In this document: positions 8,663 through 16,976 of the stretch, piece after piece | Numbering within the stretch: the stretch's first letter is position 1 | How the letters are laid out: each line of letters starts with the position of its first letter | Assembly: GCA_050950785.1 (NCBI GenBank) | Contig: JBMNIG010000012.1 | Location: forward strand, 1-64,000 | Direction: 5' to 3' | Origin: JAAYOS01 sp050950785 | GTDB lineage: Bacteria; Bacillota; Clostridia; Oscillospirales; JAAYOS01 | DNA: 64,000 bases | Program-made: the position numbers and the translations under genes | The notes under the pieces: model-generated | Databases searched by the model: none | What the model was told of the DNA's origin: nothing | What the model saw: the letters and a program-made list of their open reading frames with translations, nothing else

Positions 8663-9837
8663 ATGCAACAAATACGATTATCCAACATGTGTAAGATTAA
8701 GCGACCATTTTTAGTTCGTCCTGGAACACCTCACTCGGCGAGCGATAGCCTAATATTTTTCTGGGAAGCGTATTACACCATGCTTCCACTTGGGCAATAA
8801 GTGTCTCGTCGATATCATCTATACATCTGCCCTTAGGGATGAACCTTCGAATGAGACCGTTGTGACGCTCATTCGTTCCCCTTTCACTGGACGTGTAAGG
8901 ATGCGTGTAGTACACCGCTTGATCAGAATTGAGCGCAAGACTCAACTCACTAAATTCACCACCATTGTCAGATGTGATGGTCTTAAAGACCTCAGAGAAC
9001 ATAGCGCCATACGTTTGCTTGAGCGTCAGAATCGCTTGGTTCACACAATCTGCTGTCTTTTGATGGATCTTTAAAATATGTTCGTGACGTGTTTTCCGTT
9101 CGGTTAGCGTGAGAAGGACAGATCCCTTCGAGCGAGAACCTAAAACCGTGTCTATTTCCCAGTGGCCGAACTCCTCACGATCATCAATATGTGCTGGGCG
9201 CTGATCAATACTCATTCCAAGAACCTTTTTACGCTGCCGTGTCCGTTTCTTCTTTGTATTTCGTGTTACCTTCAAAGGAAGATCGATATTCTTAACGGCT
9301 AGCAACCCGAGATCGATATAGTGATACAGTGTTTTCGTACAGACCATTGCATTCCCAAAGAGCTTCTTCGCCTTCACGTAGCCGCATATGGCGTCTGGAG
9401 ACCAATGATTCTCCTTCATTTTCGCAACTGCGAACTGGATGAATTCAGAAACTTGAAGTAGCTTGTACTTAGCACCACAACGAGAACGATTAGACTCGTA
9501 AACACGTTGCCCTACATCGGCGAAGTAAACCTGATGTTCGATTAGATCGGAACGTCTTTGTACGACGCTTCCACGTTTAAGCTCCCGCGATATGGTTGAT
9601 TTGTGACATCCAACCTCGTCTGCAATTGCTTGGAGCGTCTTTCCTTGCTTACGTAGCGCTTGAATTTGTCCTCGGTCAAATTCAGTTAGGTGTGTAAAGG
9701 ATCGTTTCTCTGTGTTATGATGGGGGTGAGCCATTGGTATCCCTCCTGTTGGATTGGTTTGGTAGACCTAATCCTTACATCGGGATTACCGTGGCTTTTC
9801 TTTATGCTTGCTTGTTGCATTTCATTTTACAATGAAC
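8646..9837 (-). mobile_element. IS30-family insertion sequence, complete
   Basis: The element is 1192 bp with imperfect terminal inverted repeats. The left end contains TTGCAAGATTAAATGCAACAA; the right end in reverse contains TTGTAAAATGAAATGCAACAA. Both are of the IS30 type ending in ATGCAACAA. A 15-bp direct repeat flanks it. The transposase is intact on the minus strand, so the copy is probably active or recent. Confidence 0.9.
8697..9734 (-). CDS. IS30-family transposase
   Basis: The 345-aa protein has an N-terminal HTH (LTEFDRGQIQALRKQGKTLQ, then ADEVGCHKSTISRELKRG) and a DDE core. Visible signatures are GHWEIDTVLG (Asp), TITSDNGGEF (Asp) and SSERGTNERHNGLIRRF (Glu). Length is normal for the family (about 320-350 aa). 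No frameshift is seen. Confidence 0.93.
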   Translation of the reverse strand: MAHPHHNTEKRSFTHLTEFDRGQIQALRKQGKTLQAIADEVGCHKSTISRELKRGSVVQRRSDLIEHQVYFADVGQRVYESNRSRCGAKYKLLQVSEFIQFAVAKMKENHWSPDAICGYVKAKKLFGNAMVCTKTLYHYIDLGLLAVKNIDLPLKVTRNTKKKRTRQRKKVLGMSIDQRPAHIDDREEFGHWEIDTVLGSRSKGSVLLTLTERKTRHEHILKIHQKTADCVNQAILTLKQTYGAMFSEVFKTITSDNGGEFSELSLALNSDQAVYYTHPYTSSERGTNERHNGLIRRFIPKGRCIDDIDETLIAQVEAWCNTLPRKILGYRSPSEVFQDELKMVA

Positions 9838-9852
9838 CTTTTATTATTGTTT
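9838..9852. repeat. 15-bp target-site duplication, right copy
   Basis: Identical to 8631-8645 (CTTTTATTATTGTTT); it re-enters the protease reading frame immediately after IS30. Confidence 0.85.
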
Positions 9853-11045
9853 TTCAGACCACTGCTTATGCTCTTGACAGTAACACAACAAACTACTATC
9901 AGTACGAAAACAATGTTATGAGTTCTCAGGCTATTATCGACAGATTCCAGAAGTATTATGAAGGCGAATACCCTGAGGTCAATATATGCTATTACCCTGA
10001 TTATTTTGGAGGATTTCAATTCTTGAAGGATGGTAAAATATTAATGTACATTTCTGACGATTCTGATGAAGTTAAGAATGAAGTGTATAAGATATGTGCA
10101 TCTAAGGATATTTCGTTTGAAAAGGTAAACTATTCATTCCGCTTTTTGTTTGACACATTTAAAGTGCTGAAACAACGGTATGTTGACTTTAATTACAAGT
10201 TCATATCCTTTGACTTGTCGGCAAATTCAATAAATATGTATATCGATGAATTCAGTAGTGAATTAACTTGTACTAATTCTATATTGGTAAACGAACACCT
10301 ATCTGGAGTGGTCAAGGTATTGCCGTTTATCAATGTTGAGAATGTGCTAGCTACATCAAATTATCCGAATGATGATGTAGATGATGTATATAAAACTCCA
10401 CAAAAGTTATTAAATTCTACTGAATTAGGCGACACATATACGGCGTCACCAACTGTCATACTTCCTGCTGGCCCCGGGAATGATGGTGGATCAACTTATG
10501 GTACAATTGGGTTTTGCGCACTCGACGCAAACACTGGAGCTAAGCTGCTAATAACACATGGACATAATCTAGTTAATAATACCAATTACTATTACGGAAG
10601 TAGTTATGTAGGAAAGATAAATGTGATTTGGACTTCCGATCCATGTGATCTATCTATTATTGAACTCAATGAAGGCGTAGGAATATCGAATAGACTCTAT
10701 TCGACAACAAACTATATAAGATCTAACTTTAGTACCCACGCTTCGTTGTTAAGTGTAGCCAACAACTCGGGATTTTACTTCCGTGGACAATCAACAGGTG
10801 AAAGTTCTTCGGGTACACTTGGCTACTTCTACGATGGAAGTAGGTATTACATGACCGTGTCTGGAATTTCAAGCATCGAAGGTGATAGTGGGGCTCCAGT
10901 CTATACGAAAACCTCATCAACGTCATTTAAACTTGCGGGAATACAAGTGGGAAATGGAATGGTTGGTATTAGATGTACATCACTTCCAGAGATTAAGAGT
11001 CGCTGGCCACTCTACGTGTATCAAAATGATACAGTTTATTATTGA
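9853..11045 (+). pseudogene. Secreted trypsin-like serine protease, main part, displaced from its signal peptide by IS30
   Basis: The frame continues in QTTAYALDSNTTNYY and runs to TAA at 11045. The C-terminal half is a chymotrypsin/trypsin-like fold: LITHGHNLV supplies the His, SDPCDLSIIEL the Asp, and GDSGAPVY the Ser. The roughly 200-residue N-terminal region is unassigned and may be a propeptide. An open frame now starts at 9690 inside IS30, so a hybrid protein with a different N-terminus could be made. Its hydrophobic stretch (LPWLFFMLACCISF) might even serve as a poor signal, but native secretion is probably lost. Excision of IS30 with one target copy would restore the gene. Confidence 0.8.
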
Positions 11046-11137
11046 TTATAACGCATATAAGACAATAAGCATTTTACGTCAAAGAGATCACTAAGAGGTG
11101 ACAAAGGCAGGCTTTTTATTGTAGTTATATCGACTTT

Positions 11138-11347
11138 TTAACAAAAATGTATTTTTACACAATTACTGTCAACTATATTCGCTTTTGATGGATAGCAAAA
11201 GTAAGGATCTATGTCAATCGATGAGGGGGAGCAGTATCCGGTAGGTAACATTGCTTGCTTATCGGATCTTGTTTCGCCCAATAACCTTTGAATCATTATG
11301 TGAAGAATCCGTGGTGTGCGTGGGTGCGGATAAAAGCAAGCACTCAA
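11138..11347 (-). pseudogene. Possible small lipoprotein, 5' end lost
   Basis: The minus-strand frame reads a hydrophobic leader with a lipobox-like LFLSAC, then a Cys-containing 60-residue region (MLPTGYCSPSS, DPYFCYPSK). The leader is open upstream to a TAA at about 11397, next to IS3 copy 2, with no good start codon. TTG at 11347 would omit most of the leader. This suggests a small lipoprotein gene whose start was lost near the IS end, but chance is not excluded. Confidence 0.3.
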
Positions 11348-11490
11348 AAACAGGGCGCACGATATGAACGTAAGAATTATGAGATAAATCCCTCGTTAAA
11401 TAATGGGGGAACCCCCCTGTGTTAGGATAGTTGTCAGTAGGCTCTCAATGTAATATAGTAAGTACAAAAGAGAGCAGGAGGCAACTCACA

Positions 11491-11985
11491 ATGAGGTACA
11501 GCGCAGAAGTAAAGGCCGAGGTATTAAAAAGGATTTTACCTCCCAATAATGAATCCGTCAGGAGCGTATCAAAAAGTGTCGGCATCACAGAGTTGACATT
11601 GAGAAGGTGGCGTGATCAAGCACTTGCAGAGTCAAATAGCCCTAGAGTTCCAGGAAGTAATCCTGAGAAATGGAGTTCTTCAGATAAGTTCCAAGTTGTA
11701 TTAGAAACAGCTGGAATGAATGAGGTTGAGCGAGCTGCGTATTGCCGCGAAAAAGGATTGTATGTTGAACAGGTAGAGTTGTGGAGAGAAGTTTGTCAAC
11801 AGGCAAACAGCTTCAACACCCGTGAAACAAAGGAACTTAGTAGTGAGCTTAAGAGTCAGCAAAAGCGAATAAAGGAATTGGAAAAAGAGCTGGTTCGCAA
11901 GGAAAAAGCACTAGCAGAGACAGCAGCAATTCTTGTGCTAAGAAAAAAAGCAGAAGCGATTTGGGGGGACCAAGAGGTCGAATGA
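11491..11985 (+). CDS. IS3-family OrfA (copy 2)
   Basis: ATG at 11491 follows GGAGG at a 9-nt distance; longer frames start in the terminal repeat. The 164-aa protein has two HTH-like blocks (SVRSVSKSVGITELTLRRWRDQ; VERAAYCREKGLYVEQVELWRE). A C-terminal coiled coil (ELSSELKSQQKRIKELEKEL) follows, as in IS3 OrfA proteins that bind the terminal repeats. The AAAAAAAG slip site near its end allows -1 shifting into orfB. Confidence 0.85.
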   Translation: MRYSAEVKAEVLKRILPPNNESVRSVSKSVGITELTLRRWRDQALAESNSPRVPGSNPEKWSSSDKFQVVLETAGMNEVERAAYCREKGLYVEQVELWREVCQQANSFNTRETKELSSELKSQQKRIKELEKELVRKEKALAETAAILVLRKKAEAIWGDQEVE

Positions 11986-12308
11986 TTAGCGCCTGCTCAT
12001 ATCCGACAAGTGGCTTCAAGTCAATCGGAGATGCGCGTGATTGGTGTAGCCGTTTTGTAAAGTGGTATAACAATGAGCATCACCACAGCGGATTGAAGTT
12101 CTTAACACCTGCACAACGCAGGAGTCCGTTCTGGAGAGAGCATCTAGCCAATCGCAAGAAAGTATATGAAGAGGCAAAGAAACGTCACCCAGAGCGTTGG
12201 AATGGACGAGACACTCGTGACTGGACACTTCCAGCGAAGGTGTGGTTAAATCCTGAAAAGGATAAGCTTGACAAGAGTTTGGTGGAAAACACACAGTGTT
12301 CAGCGTGA
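11961..12308 (+). pseudogene. Internally deleted IS3 OrfB (copy 2)
   Basis: MGGPRGRMISA is joined in frame to CSYPTSGFKSIGDARDWC, leaving 115 codons of the 370. The first Asp, second Asp and Glu of the catalytic core are all gone. What remains is the C-terminal WYNNEHHHSGLKFLTPAQRR region. The product cannot catalyse transposition, but the frame stays open, so a small OrfAB-delta protein could bind ends. Confidence 0.88.
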
Positions 12309-12510
12309 ATTTATACCAAGTGCAAGGCATAAATTATTTTGAGAATTTACTGACATCTTCCTTGACAAACACCGCAACCCCTCTATCTATTTTTTATTTA
12401 CTTATTTTCAGTATAGTCTATTAGGCTATAACAATCAAATCAATTGGCTATTAATTTTTGCTTTACGATTATTCTATATCACCTTCTGGTTTGTAGGATG
12501 GACTATAATC

Positions 12511-12542
12511 GGAATGGCTTCGGGTACATCCGAAGCCATTCC
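12511..12542. terminator. 13-bp perfect hairpin
   Basis: GGAATGGCTTCGG (12511-12523) pairs with 12530-12542 over the 6-nt loop GTACAT. It lies 41 bp past the end of the minus-strand gene at 12584. There is no U-tract on either side, so the terminator role is an inference from position. Confidence 0.5.
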
Positions 12543-12583
12543 TGTTATGCAAGACCACAACCTATACATACAACAACCACATT

Positions 12584-13267
12584 TTATTCTATAGAGCTAT
12601 GACATTTTTCTCTGACAATTTCAACAAACTCATCTAACTTCATTCCAGCATAATTCTCCTCATCACCACCAATAGAAGCAGGAATGATATACCCATCTTC
12701 AGTAATATAGTAAGTCCAAAGTGTACCTCCATACACTTTATCAGGATACTGGGAGTCTAAAAAGAACATTAGCAGTTTCATGCCTGTTACTGCTTTAAGT
12801 TCCCACGCTTGTGTTAACGCACCATAAATGACGGTTAACTCAGATGCATCTATCATTGTTTTATTATATACATAGTCGATTACCTTCACAGTATATGGTT
12901 TATAGGCAATGTTTTCAATCGATAATCCATCCTTTCGCCACTGTTCCATCTCATCTAAGTTTTCATCGCCCCACAACTCTTCCCATGAGACCTCAAAAGA
13001 TTTTCCCTCCTCCATACCTACTGCTACTTCGACGACTGCACAGAAATCCATATTCCTTATACGATCATCCAACGCAGGGTAACCCCAATCAAATGAAGCA
13101 GGGTTGAACTGATAGGTTTCATACAAATCCTTGTATTTTTCATAGATCTCTAGTCTATCCGCTGGGCTATTCGTATCTTCATTTTTGTGTTGACGCAAGC
13201 CAAAAGTTAACACAGTTACTGTTACTAACGTGACGACTAGCGATAACAATAATGCCTTTCTATTCAT
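12584..13267 (-). CDS. Exported or membrane-anchored protein of unknown function
   Basis: ATG at 13267 is chosen over the longer frame because AAAGGGATG sits upstream and the protein then begins with a signal/anchor (MNRKALLLSLVVTLVTVTVLTFG). The remaining 200 residues are acidic and aromatic-rich (WGYPALDDRIRNMDFCAVVEV..., TYYITEDGYIIPASIGGDEENYAGMKLDEFVEIV). I recognise no family. It lies 19 bp downstream of the metzincin gene and is probably co-transcribed with it, so it may be an inhibitor, chaperone or substrate partner of that protease; that is inference only. Confidence 0.65.
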   Translation of the reverse strand: MNRKALLLSLVVTLVTVTVLTFGLRQHKNEDTNSPADRLEIYEKYKDLYETYQFNPASFDWGYPALDDRIRNMDFCAVVEVAVGMEEGKSFEVSWEELWGDENLDEMEQWRKDGLSIENIAYKPYTVKVIDYVYNKTMIDASELTVIYGALTQAWELKAVTGMKLLMFFLDSQYPDKVYGGTLWTYYITEDGYIIPASIGGDEENYAGMKLDEFVEIVREKCHSSIE

Positions 13268-13286
13268 TGTTTCCACATCCCTTTCT

Positions 13287-14012
13287 TTAGTATTTTGAAG
13301 TGATGTCGTTAATGTCATGGCTTGTCGGTAACGATGCCACATTACCTCCAATTAGACCCTGGTGCATGATACTTGAGACATTTGCTATAGTAACGTTAAC
13401 AAACCCAGAATATTGTATTAATTGCTTGTCATAGGGATGTCCCAATGTTAAAGCATGCCCTAACTCATGGATAACATGCTTTTGCGTCTGTGAGTTGTTA
13501 CTAAAAGTTTGAAGTGGGCTAAATAATATTTGCGCCCAACTTATTAATTTCGTCGATGAAAATGCTGTGTAATGAGGTTCTCCAACATCAAAGATCCTAT
13601 TATCCGCCGTATCCCATAGGAGGGTTGTTGCTATTGTATCTGATGCGTATGCACCAAGCAATCCATTCCAAACACCAGTTGATGGAACTTGGAAAAAAAC
13701 ATTTGCTGAACTAACAGGAGATGGAATGGCATATACTTTCGAAGGGACAGCGAGCATCCACCTGTCGTAGGCATTAGCAATTGCTCCTCTAAGGCCAGGA
13801 TGTGTTGCTATGGGGATATAAGTGTCATAATGTATCTGCAAATTAGCTTTCCCACTATAAAAGTTATTCCATTTCAGTTCAATATCGCTCAATGAATAAT
13901 TTCCTGGTGATCCGCTCACCCACCAAGCCATTTCGTGTCCATATGTTGAAATAGGAATAATTAAAGTGCCGATTAGCAAAGTCACTAGCATAATAGCTAT
14001 GGTTTTCTTCAT
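13287..14012 (-). CDS. Secreted metzincin-type zinc protease
   Basis: The 241-aa protein has a signal peptide (MKKTIAIMLVTLLIGTLIIPISTYG). Near residues 187-197 it carries HELGHALTLGH, the HExxHxxGxxH zinc site of metzincins. SSIMHQGLIGG about 30 residues later would be the Met-turn. The N-terminal half (LSDIELKWNN..., NAYDRWMLAVPS) resembles the matrixin-like domain of small secreted proteases. No propeptide cysteine switch is evident. The gene sits in a minus-strand run with two other exported-protein genes and a DUF4367 regulator. Confidence 0.8.
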   Translation of the reverse strand: MKKTIAIMLVTLLIGTLIIPISTYGHEMAWWVSGSPGNYSLSDIELKWNNFYSGKANLQIHYDTYIPIATHPGLRGAIANAYDRWMLAVPSKVYAIPSPVSSANVFFQVPSTGVWNGLLGAYASDTIATTLLWDTADNRIFDVGEPHYTAFSSTKLISWAQILFSPLQTFSNNSQTQKHVIHELGHALTLGHPYDKQLIQYSGFVNVTIANVSSIMHQGLIGGNVASLPTSHDINDITSKY

Positions 14013-14033
14013 TTAGCTTTCACCCTTTCTTCG

Positions 14034-14480
14034 TTATCCTGCGTATACTTCGTAATAACCAGTTACAGTCTCACCAACTCCGTATCGGTACACTGTTGCT
14101 GTGATGGTCAGCCTATATGTATATCCAGTAGTTACATAATAGGTGCCATCAAAGAGTAGCAAATCTCCAGTTGTCGAGAGACCACTCCATGTCTTCACAG
14201 GTGTAAGGCTACCGTTTGCGTTCTTTCGCGCTAGAACAACTGTAGCAGTTATTTGCGAGGTTTCTGATTTACCAAGGACATATGCGCCGCAGACTCCTCT
14301 TCCTCCATCGAACGAAAGATCAACTGATACCAAATCAGTATTTGTCCAAAGTATTCCGATCGAGGTATCTAGTTCTTGGTTAATCCCCTCTCCAGCATAT
14401 GCTACTCCGCCCATGGAAAAACAAAGCACAATGGCTAGAATCAAGGAAATCCCTTTCTTCATTCCTGAAATCATATACAT
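14034..14480 (-). CDS. Small secreted protein of unknown function
   Basis: ATG at 14480 follows GAAGGAGG; the longer frame lacks a site. The product is about 148 aa with a signal peptide (ISLILAIVLCFSMGGVAYA, AYA cleavage) and a mature beta-rich, Thr/Tyr-rich domain (GILWTNTDLVSVDLSF, YRLTITATVYRYGVGETVTGYYEVY) with a single cysteine. It is 21 bp upstream of the metzincin gene, so the two are likely co-expressed. No family is recognised. Confidence 0.65.
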   Translation of the reverse strand: MYMISGMKKGISLILAIVLCFSMGGVAYAGEGINQELDTSIGILWTNTDLVSVDLSFDGGRGVCGAYVLGKSETSQITATVVLARKNANGSLTPVKTWSGLSTTGDLLLFDGTYYVTTGYTYRLTITATVYRYGVGETVTGYYEVYAG

Positions 14481-14575
14481 TTCTACCTCCTTCAATATTT
14501 CGAGACATATTTGCGTCTCTACTATATATAACAAATCAAGAGGTGCTTTTGTGACAGGTGTTTTTAAATGAATTT

Positions 14576-15274
14576 TTATTTTTTTACACTTTCTCCGATT
14601 TTAATGAGTTCTTCAGACTCAACTGACGATGATATTTGGAAAGTATACCCGTCATATTGCCAAATAAGTATATTCCTTTCATTTTCATCTGTTGGTTCAA
14701 ACAAAAATGCTTTTATCCCGCTGAGGTCAAGTTCCTTGTATTTAGCGTTTTCGCTGTCAACAAAAATAGTACCAGCACCAGAGGGCTTTTGATCAAATAT
14801 AATTCGAGTACCGTCTTTATCTGAATATATGATCATGAATGTGTTCCCAAATCTATTTGTAGATTGTTCTATATACCCTTCTGGCAAGTAGGAAGGAGCA
14901 TATGGTGTCTCACTTGATTTTTCTGAATCCTCGAATCGGATTTCTGTATATTCCTCGTGCCACTCTATGATAGCATTAAAAATAGCAATTCGTGTTGCCT
15001 CAACACTCAGCAATACAGCTAAAAAAAGTGTAAAAACCACCGCTATACTAGCAGCAACCTTGCCACACTTTTTTACCGCCTTCTTTATTTTGTTCTTCCT
15101 GTAACCATTCTTTATGATGGTCCGTATTTTCCTATCAATGATATCAGAGGGATGGTACATTGAGTTAAGTTCCTCAACAGATGGTAGTGCATCCATCTCT
15201 CTTTGAAAGGCTTCTTGTGCTGCAACTAGAAGCAAGGCATCAAAAATAGCTTCATTTCTATCTCTATTAGTCAT
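14576..15274 (-). CDS. DUF4367-type anti-sigma-like membrane protein
   Basis: The 232-aa protein has a cytoplasmic N-terminus (about 70 aa), one transmembrane helix (VAASIAVVFTLFLAVLLSVEATRI, about residues 72-95) and an external domain with YLPEGYIEQSTNRFG...MIIYSDKDGTRIIFDQ, the DUF4367 pattern. Its ATG overlaps the stop codon of an ECF sigma factor gene (ATGA), the standard sigma/anti-sigma arrangement. The sigma gene is cut by IS3 copy 3, so this protein no longer has its neighbouring partner. Confidence 0.75.
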   Translation of the reverse strand: MTNRDRNEAIFDALLLVAAQEAFQREMDALPSVEELNSMYHPSDIIDRKIRTIIKNGYRKNKIKKAVKKCGKVAASIAVVFTLFLAVLLSVEATRIAIFNAIIEWHEEYTEIRFEDSEKSSETPYAPSYLPEGYIEQSTNRFGNTFMIIYSDKDGTRIIFDQKPSGAGTIFVDSENAKYKELDLSGIKAFLFEPTDENERNILIWQYDGYTFQISSSVESEELIKIGESVKK

Positions 15275-15357
15275 AATACCAACCCTCTCTTCAGCTCAGC
15301 TCTTAGAGCTTCTCTAGCTCTACTAAGTCTTGTTCTCGCATTATCATCTGATATACC
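15271..15357 (-). pseudogene. ECF sigma factor, C-terminal stump
   Basis: The minus-strand frame GISDDNARTRLSRAREALRA...KRG is the end of sigma region 4 (helix-turn-helix plus the typical RLxRARxxLR tail) and stops four bases into the DUF4367 gene. The rest is missing, because IS3 copy 3 begins at about 15358 and an unrelated gene lies on its other side. The sigma factor has therefore been removed or relocated. Confidence 0.72.
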
Positions 15358-15434
15358 CCCCTGTGTTAGGATAGTTGTCAGTAGGCTCTCAATGTAATAT
15401 AGTAAGTACAAAAGAGAGCAGGAGGCAACTCACA

Positions 15435-15929
15435 ATGAGGTACAGCGCAGAAGTAAAGGCCGAGGTATTAAAAAGGATTTTACCTCCCAATAATGAATCC
15501 GTCAGGAGCGTATCAAAAAGTGTCGGCATCACAGAGTTGACATTGAGAAGGTGGCGTGATCAAGCACTTGCAGAGTCAAATAGCCCTAGAGTTCCAGGAA
15601 GTAATCCTGAGAAATGGAGTTCTTCAGATAAGTTCCAAGTTGTATTAGAAACAGCTGGAATGAATGAGGTTGAGCGAGCTGCGTATTGCCGCGAAAAAGG
15701 ATTGTATGTTGAACAGGTAGAGTTGTGGAGAGAAGTTTGTCAACAGGCAAACAGCTTCAACACCCGTGAAACAAAGGAACTTAGTAGTGAGCTTAAGAGT
15801 CAGCAAAAGCGAATAAAGGAATTGGAAAAAGAGCTGGTTCGCAAGGAAAAAGCACTAGCAGAGACAGCAGCAATTCTTGTGCTAAGAAAAAAAGCAGAAG
15901 CGATTTGGGGGGACCAAGAGGTCGAATGA
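15435..15929 (+). CDS. IS3-family OrfA (copy 3)
   Basis: Identical in translation to the copy 2 OrfA: 164 aa, ATG after GGAGG, HTH blocks and a C-terminal coiled coil with a -1 slip site. It may bind terminal repeats in trans or act as a transposition repressor, as OrfA does in well-studied IS3 members. Confidence 0.85.
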   Translation: MRYSAEVKAEVLKRILPPNNESVRSVSKSVGITELTLRRWRDQALAESNSPRVPGSNPEKWSSSDKFQVVLETAGMNEVERAAYCREKGLYVEQVELWREVCQQANSFNTRETKELSSELKSQQKRIKELEKELVRKEKALAETAAILVLRKKAEAIWGDQEVE

Positions 15930-16252
15930 TTAGCGCCTGCTCATATCCGACAAGTGGCTTCAAGTCAATCGGAGATGCGCGTGATTGGTGTAGCCGTTTT
16001 GTAAAGTGGTATAACAATGAGCATCACCACAGCGGATTGAAGTTCTTAACACCTGCACAACGCAGGAGTCCGTTCTGGAGAGAGCATCTAGCCAATCGCA
16101 AGAAAGTATATGAAGAGGCAAAGAAACGTCACCCAGAGCGTTGGAATGGACGAGACACTCGTGACTGGACACTTCCAGCGAAGGTGTGGTTAAATCCTGA
16201 AAAGGATAAGCTTGACAAGAGTTTGGTGGAAAACACACAGTGTTCAGCGTGA
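15905..16252 (+). pseudogene. Internally deleted IS3 OrfB (copy 3)
   Basis: Same 115-codon in-frame deletion product as in copy 2, without any catalytic acidic residue. Confidence 0.88.
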
Positions 16253-16315
16253 ATTTATACCAAGTGCAAGGCATAAATTATTTTGAGAATTTACTGACAT
16301 CTTCCTTGACAAACA

Positions 16316-16850
16316 CCGTATTCTGACCTATCTTCAACTTTGATATAAATCGGAGGTAGTCCAGCCCTTACAAGCTGAACGTTCATAAATGCCCTGGCTG
16401 TCCTACCATTGCCATCAGAAAAAGCATGTATTAAAGTCAACTTATGATGGGTACGGATTATATGCTTAAATCTCTGTCTGGTAATGGGCCTGTTTGCATT
16501 TATACCGATAACAGGAATATCATCTTCAGAAGATGCAGGAACATACACGCCCTCAAGTTTACGAAAGTTAGACAACCTAAATAATATCCCTTCATCCTGT
16601 AAAAAATAAAAGGATCTATGGGATATTCTATTTTCTTATTTCTGAAGTGCTCTGCCAAATAATCTGCAGCCATCTTTTCAGGATCTTTGTATTTTGATGC
16701 CACTGCTGCAAAACTCATTATCTGCTCCTTCATCTGCTGTTTAAATCGAATCAAATTCAAAATCTCTGTCTGATCTGTTTCATCCAGCTCCTCGAAGCTG
16801 CGCGCGAATATTGTTGCTGGCTGACTTAATTCCTCCCCATGAAGAATCAT
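16316..16850 (-). pseudogene. ImmA/IrrE-Fic chimera, frameshifted and truncated
   Basis: The N-terminal frame (from ATG 16850, open to about 16915) reads SADMILHGEELSQPATIFARSF... and ends in the wrong frame at a T6 run near 16602. One more T would join it to FLQDEGILFRLSNFRKLEG and VYVPASSEDDIPVIGINANR. The segment up to RQRF resembles the start of an ImmA/IrrE metallopeptidase domain, but the expected HExxH is absent. Instead the frame goes directly into a Fic core, HAFSDGNGRTAR (consensus HPFxxGNGRxxR, here Pro to Ala). The 3' end is cut by IS3 copy 3. Three separate lesions indicate a dead gene. Confidence 0.65.
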
Positions 16851-16976
16851 ATCCGCGGAATGAAATCGTTCTGCTGATTGAGGACAACGGGATTTGCTTT
16901 CATCAAAACTATACTGATGCTATAAATTGTCGGCAATATTACTCACCGTATATTGCATCTCACCGGCCTATTAATA

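Larger units (their letters stand above)
11418..12371 (+). mobile_element. IS3-family deletion derivative, copy 2
   Basis: This 954-bp unit from TGTGTTAGG to TTGACAAACA has a complete orfA but an orfB missing 255 codons. It is essentially identical to copy 3 (15362-16315). Relative to copy 1 it shares at least two substitutions (PASGF to PTSGF; GGGG to GGAG in the next codons). The deletion joins positions equivalent to 1634 and 2400 of copy 1 and removes all DDE residues. Confidence 0.9.
15362..16315 (+). mobile_element. IS3-family deletion derivative, copy 3
   Basis: Same 954-bp unit as copy 2, with the same internal deletion and shared substitutions. It separates an ECF sigma stump from the 3'-truncated Fic-domain gene. 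No matching target duplication is visible (flanks ATATA and CCGTATTC), which fits recombination between IS copies and loss of the intervening DNA. Confidence 0.9.

Noticed and set aside
9690..9852. Protease N-terminus starting inside IS30 (MCKGSFLC...)
   Set aside because: It arises by fusion with IS30 sequence; the native start is at 8603.
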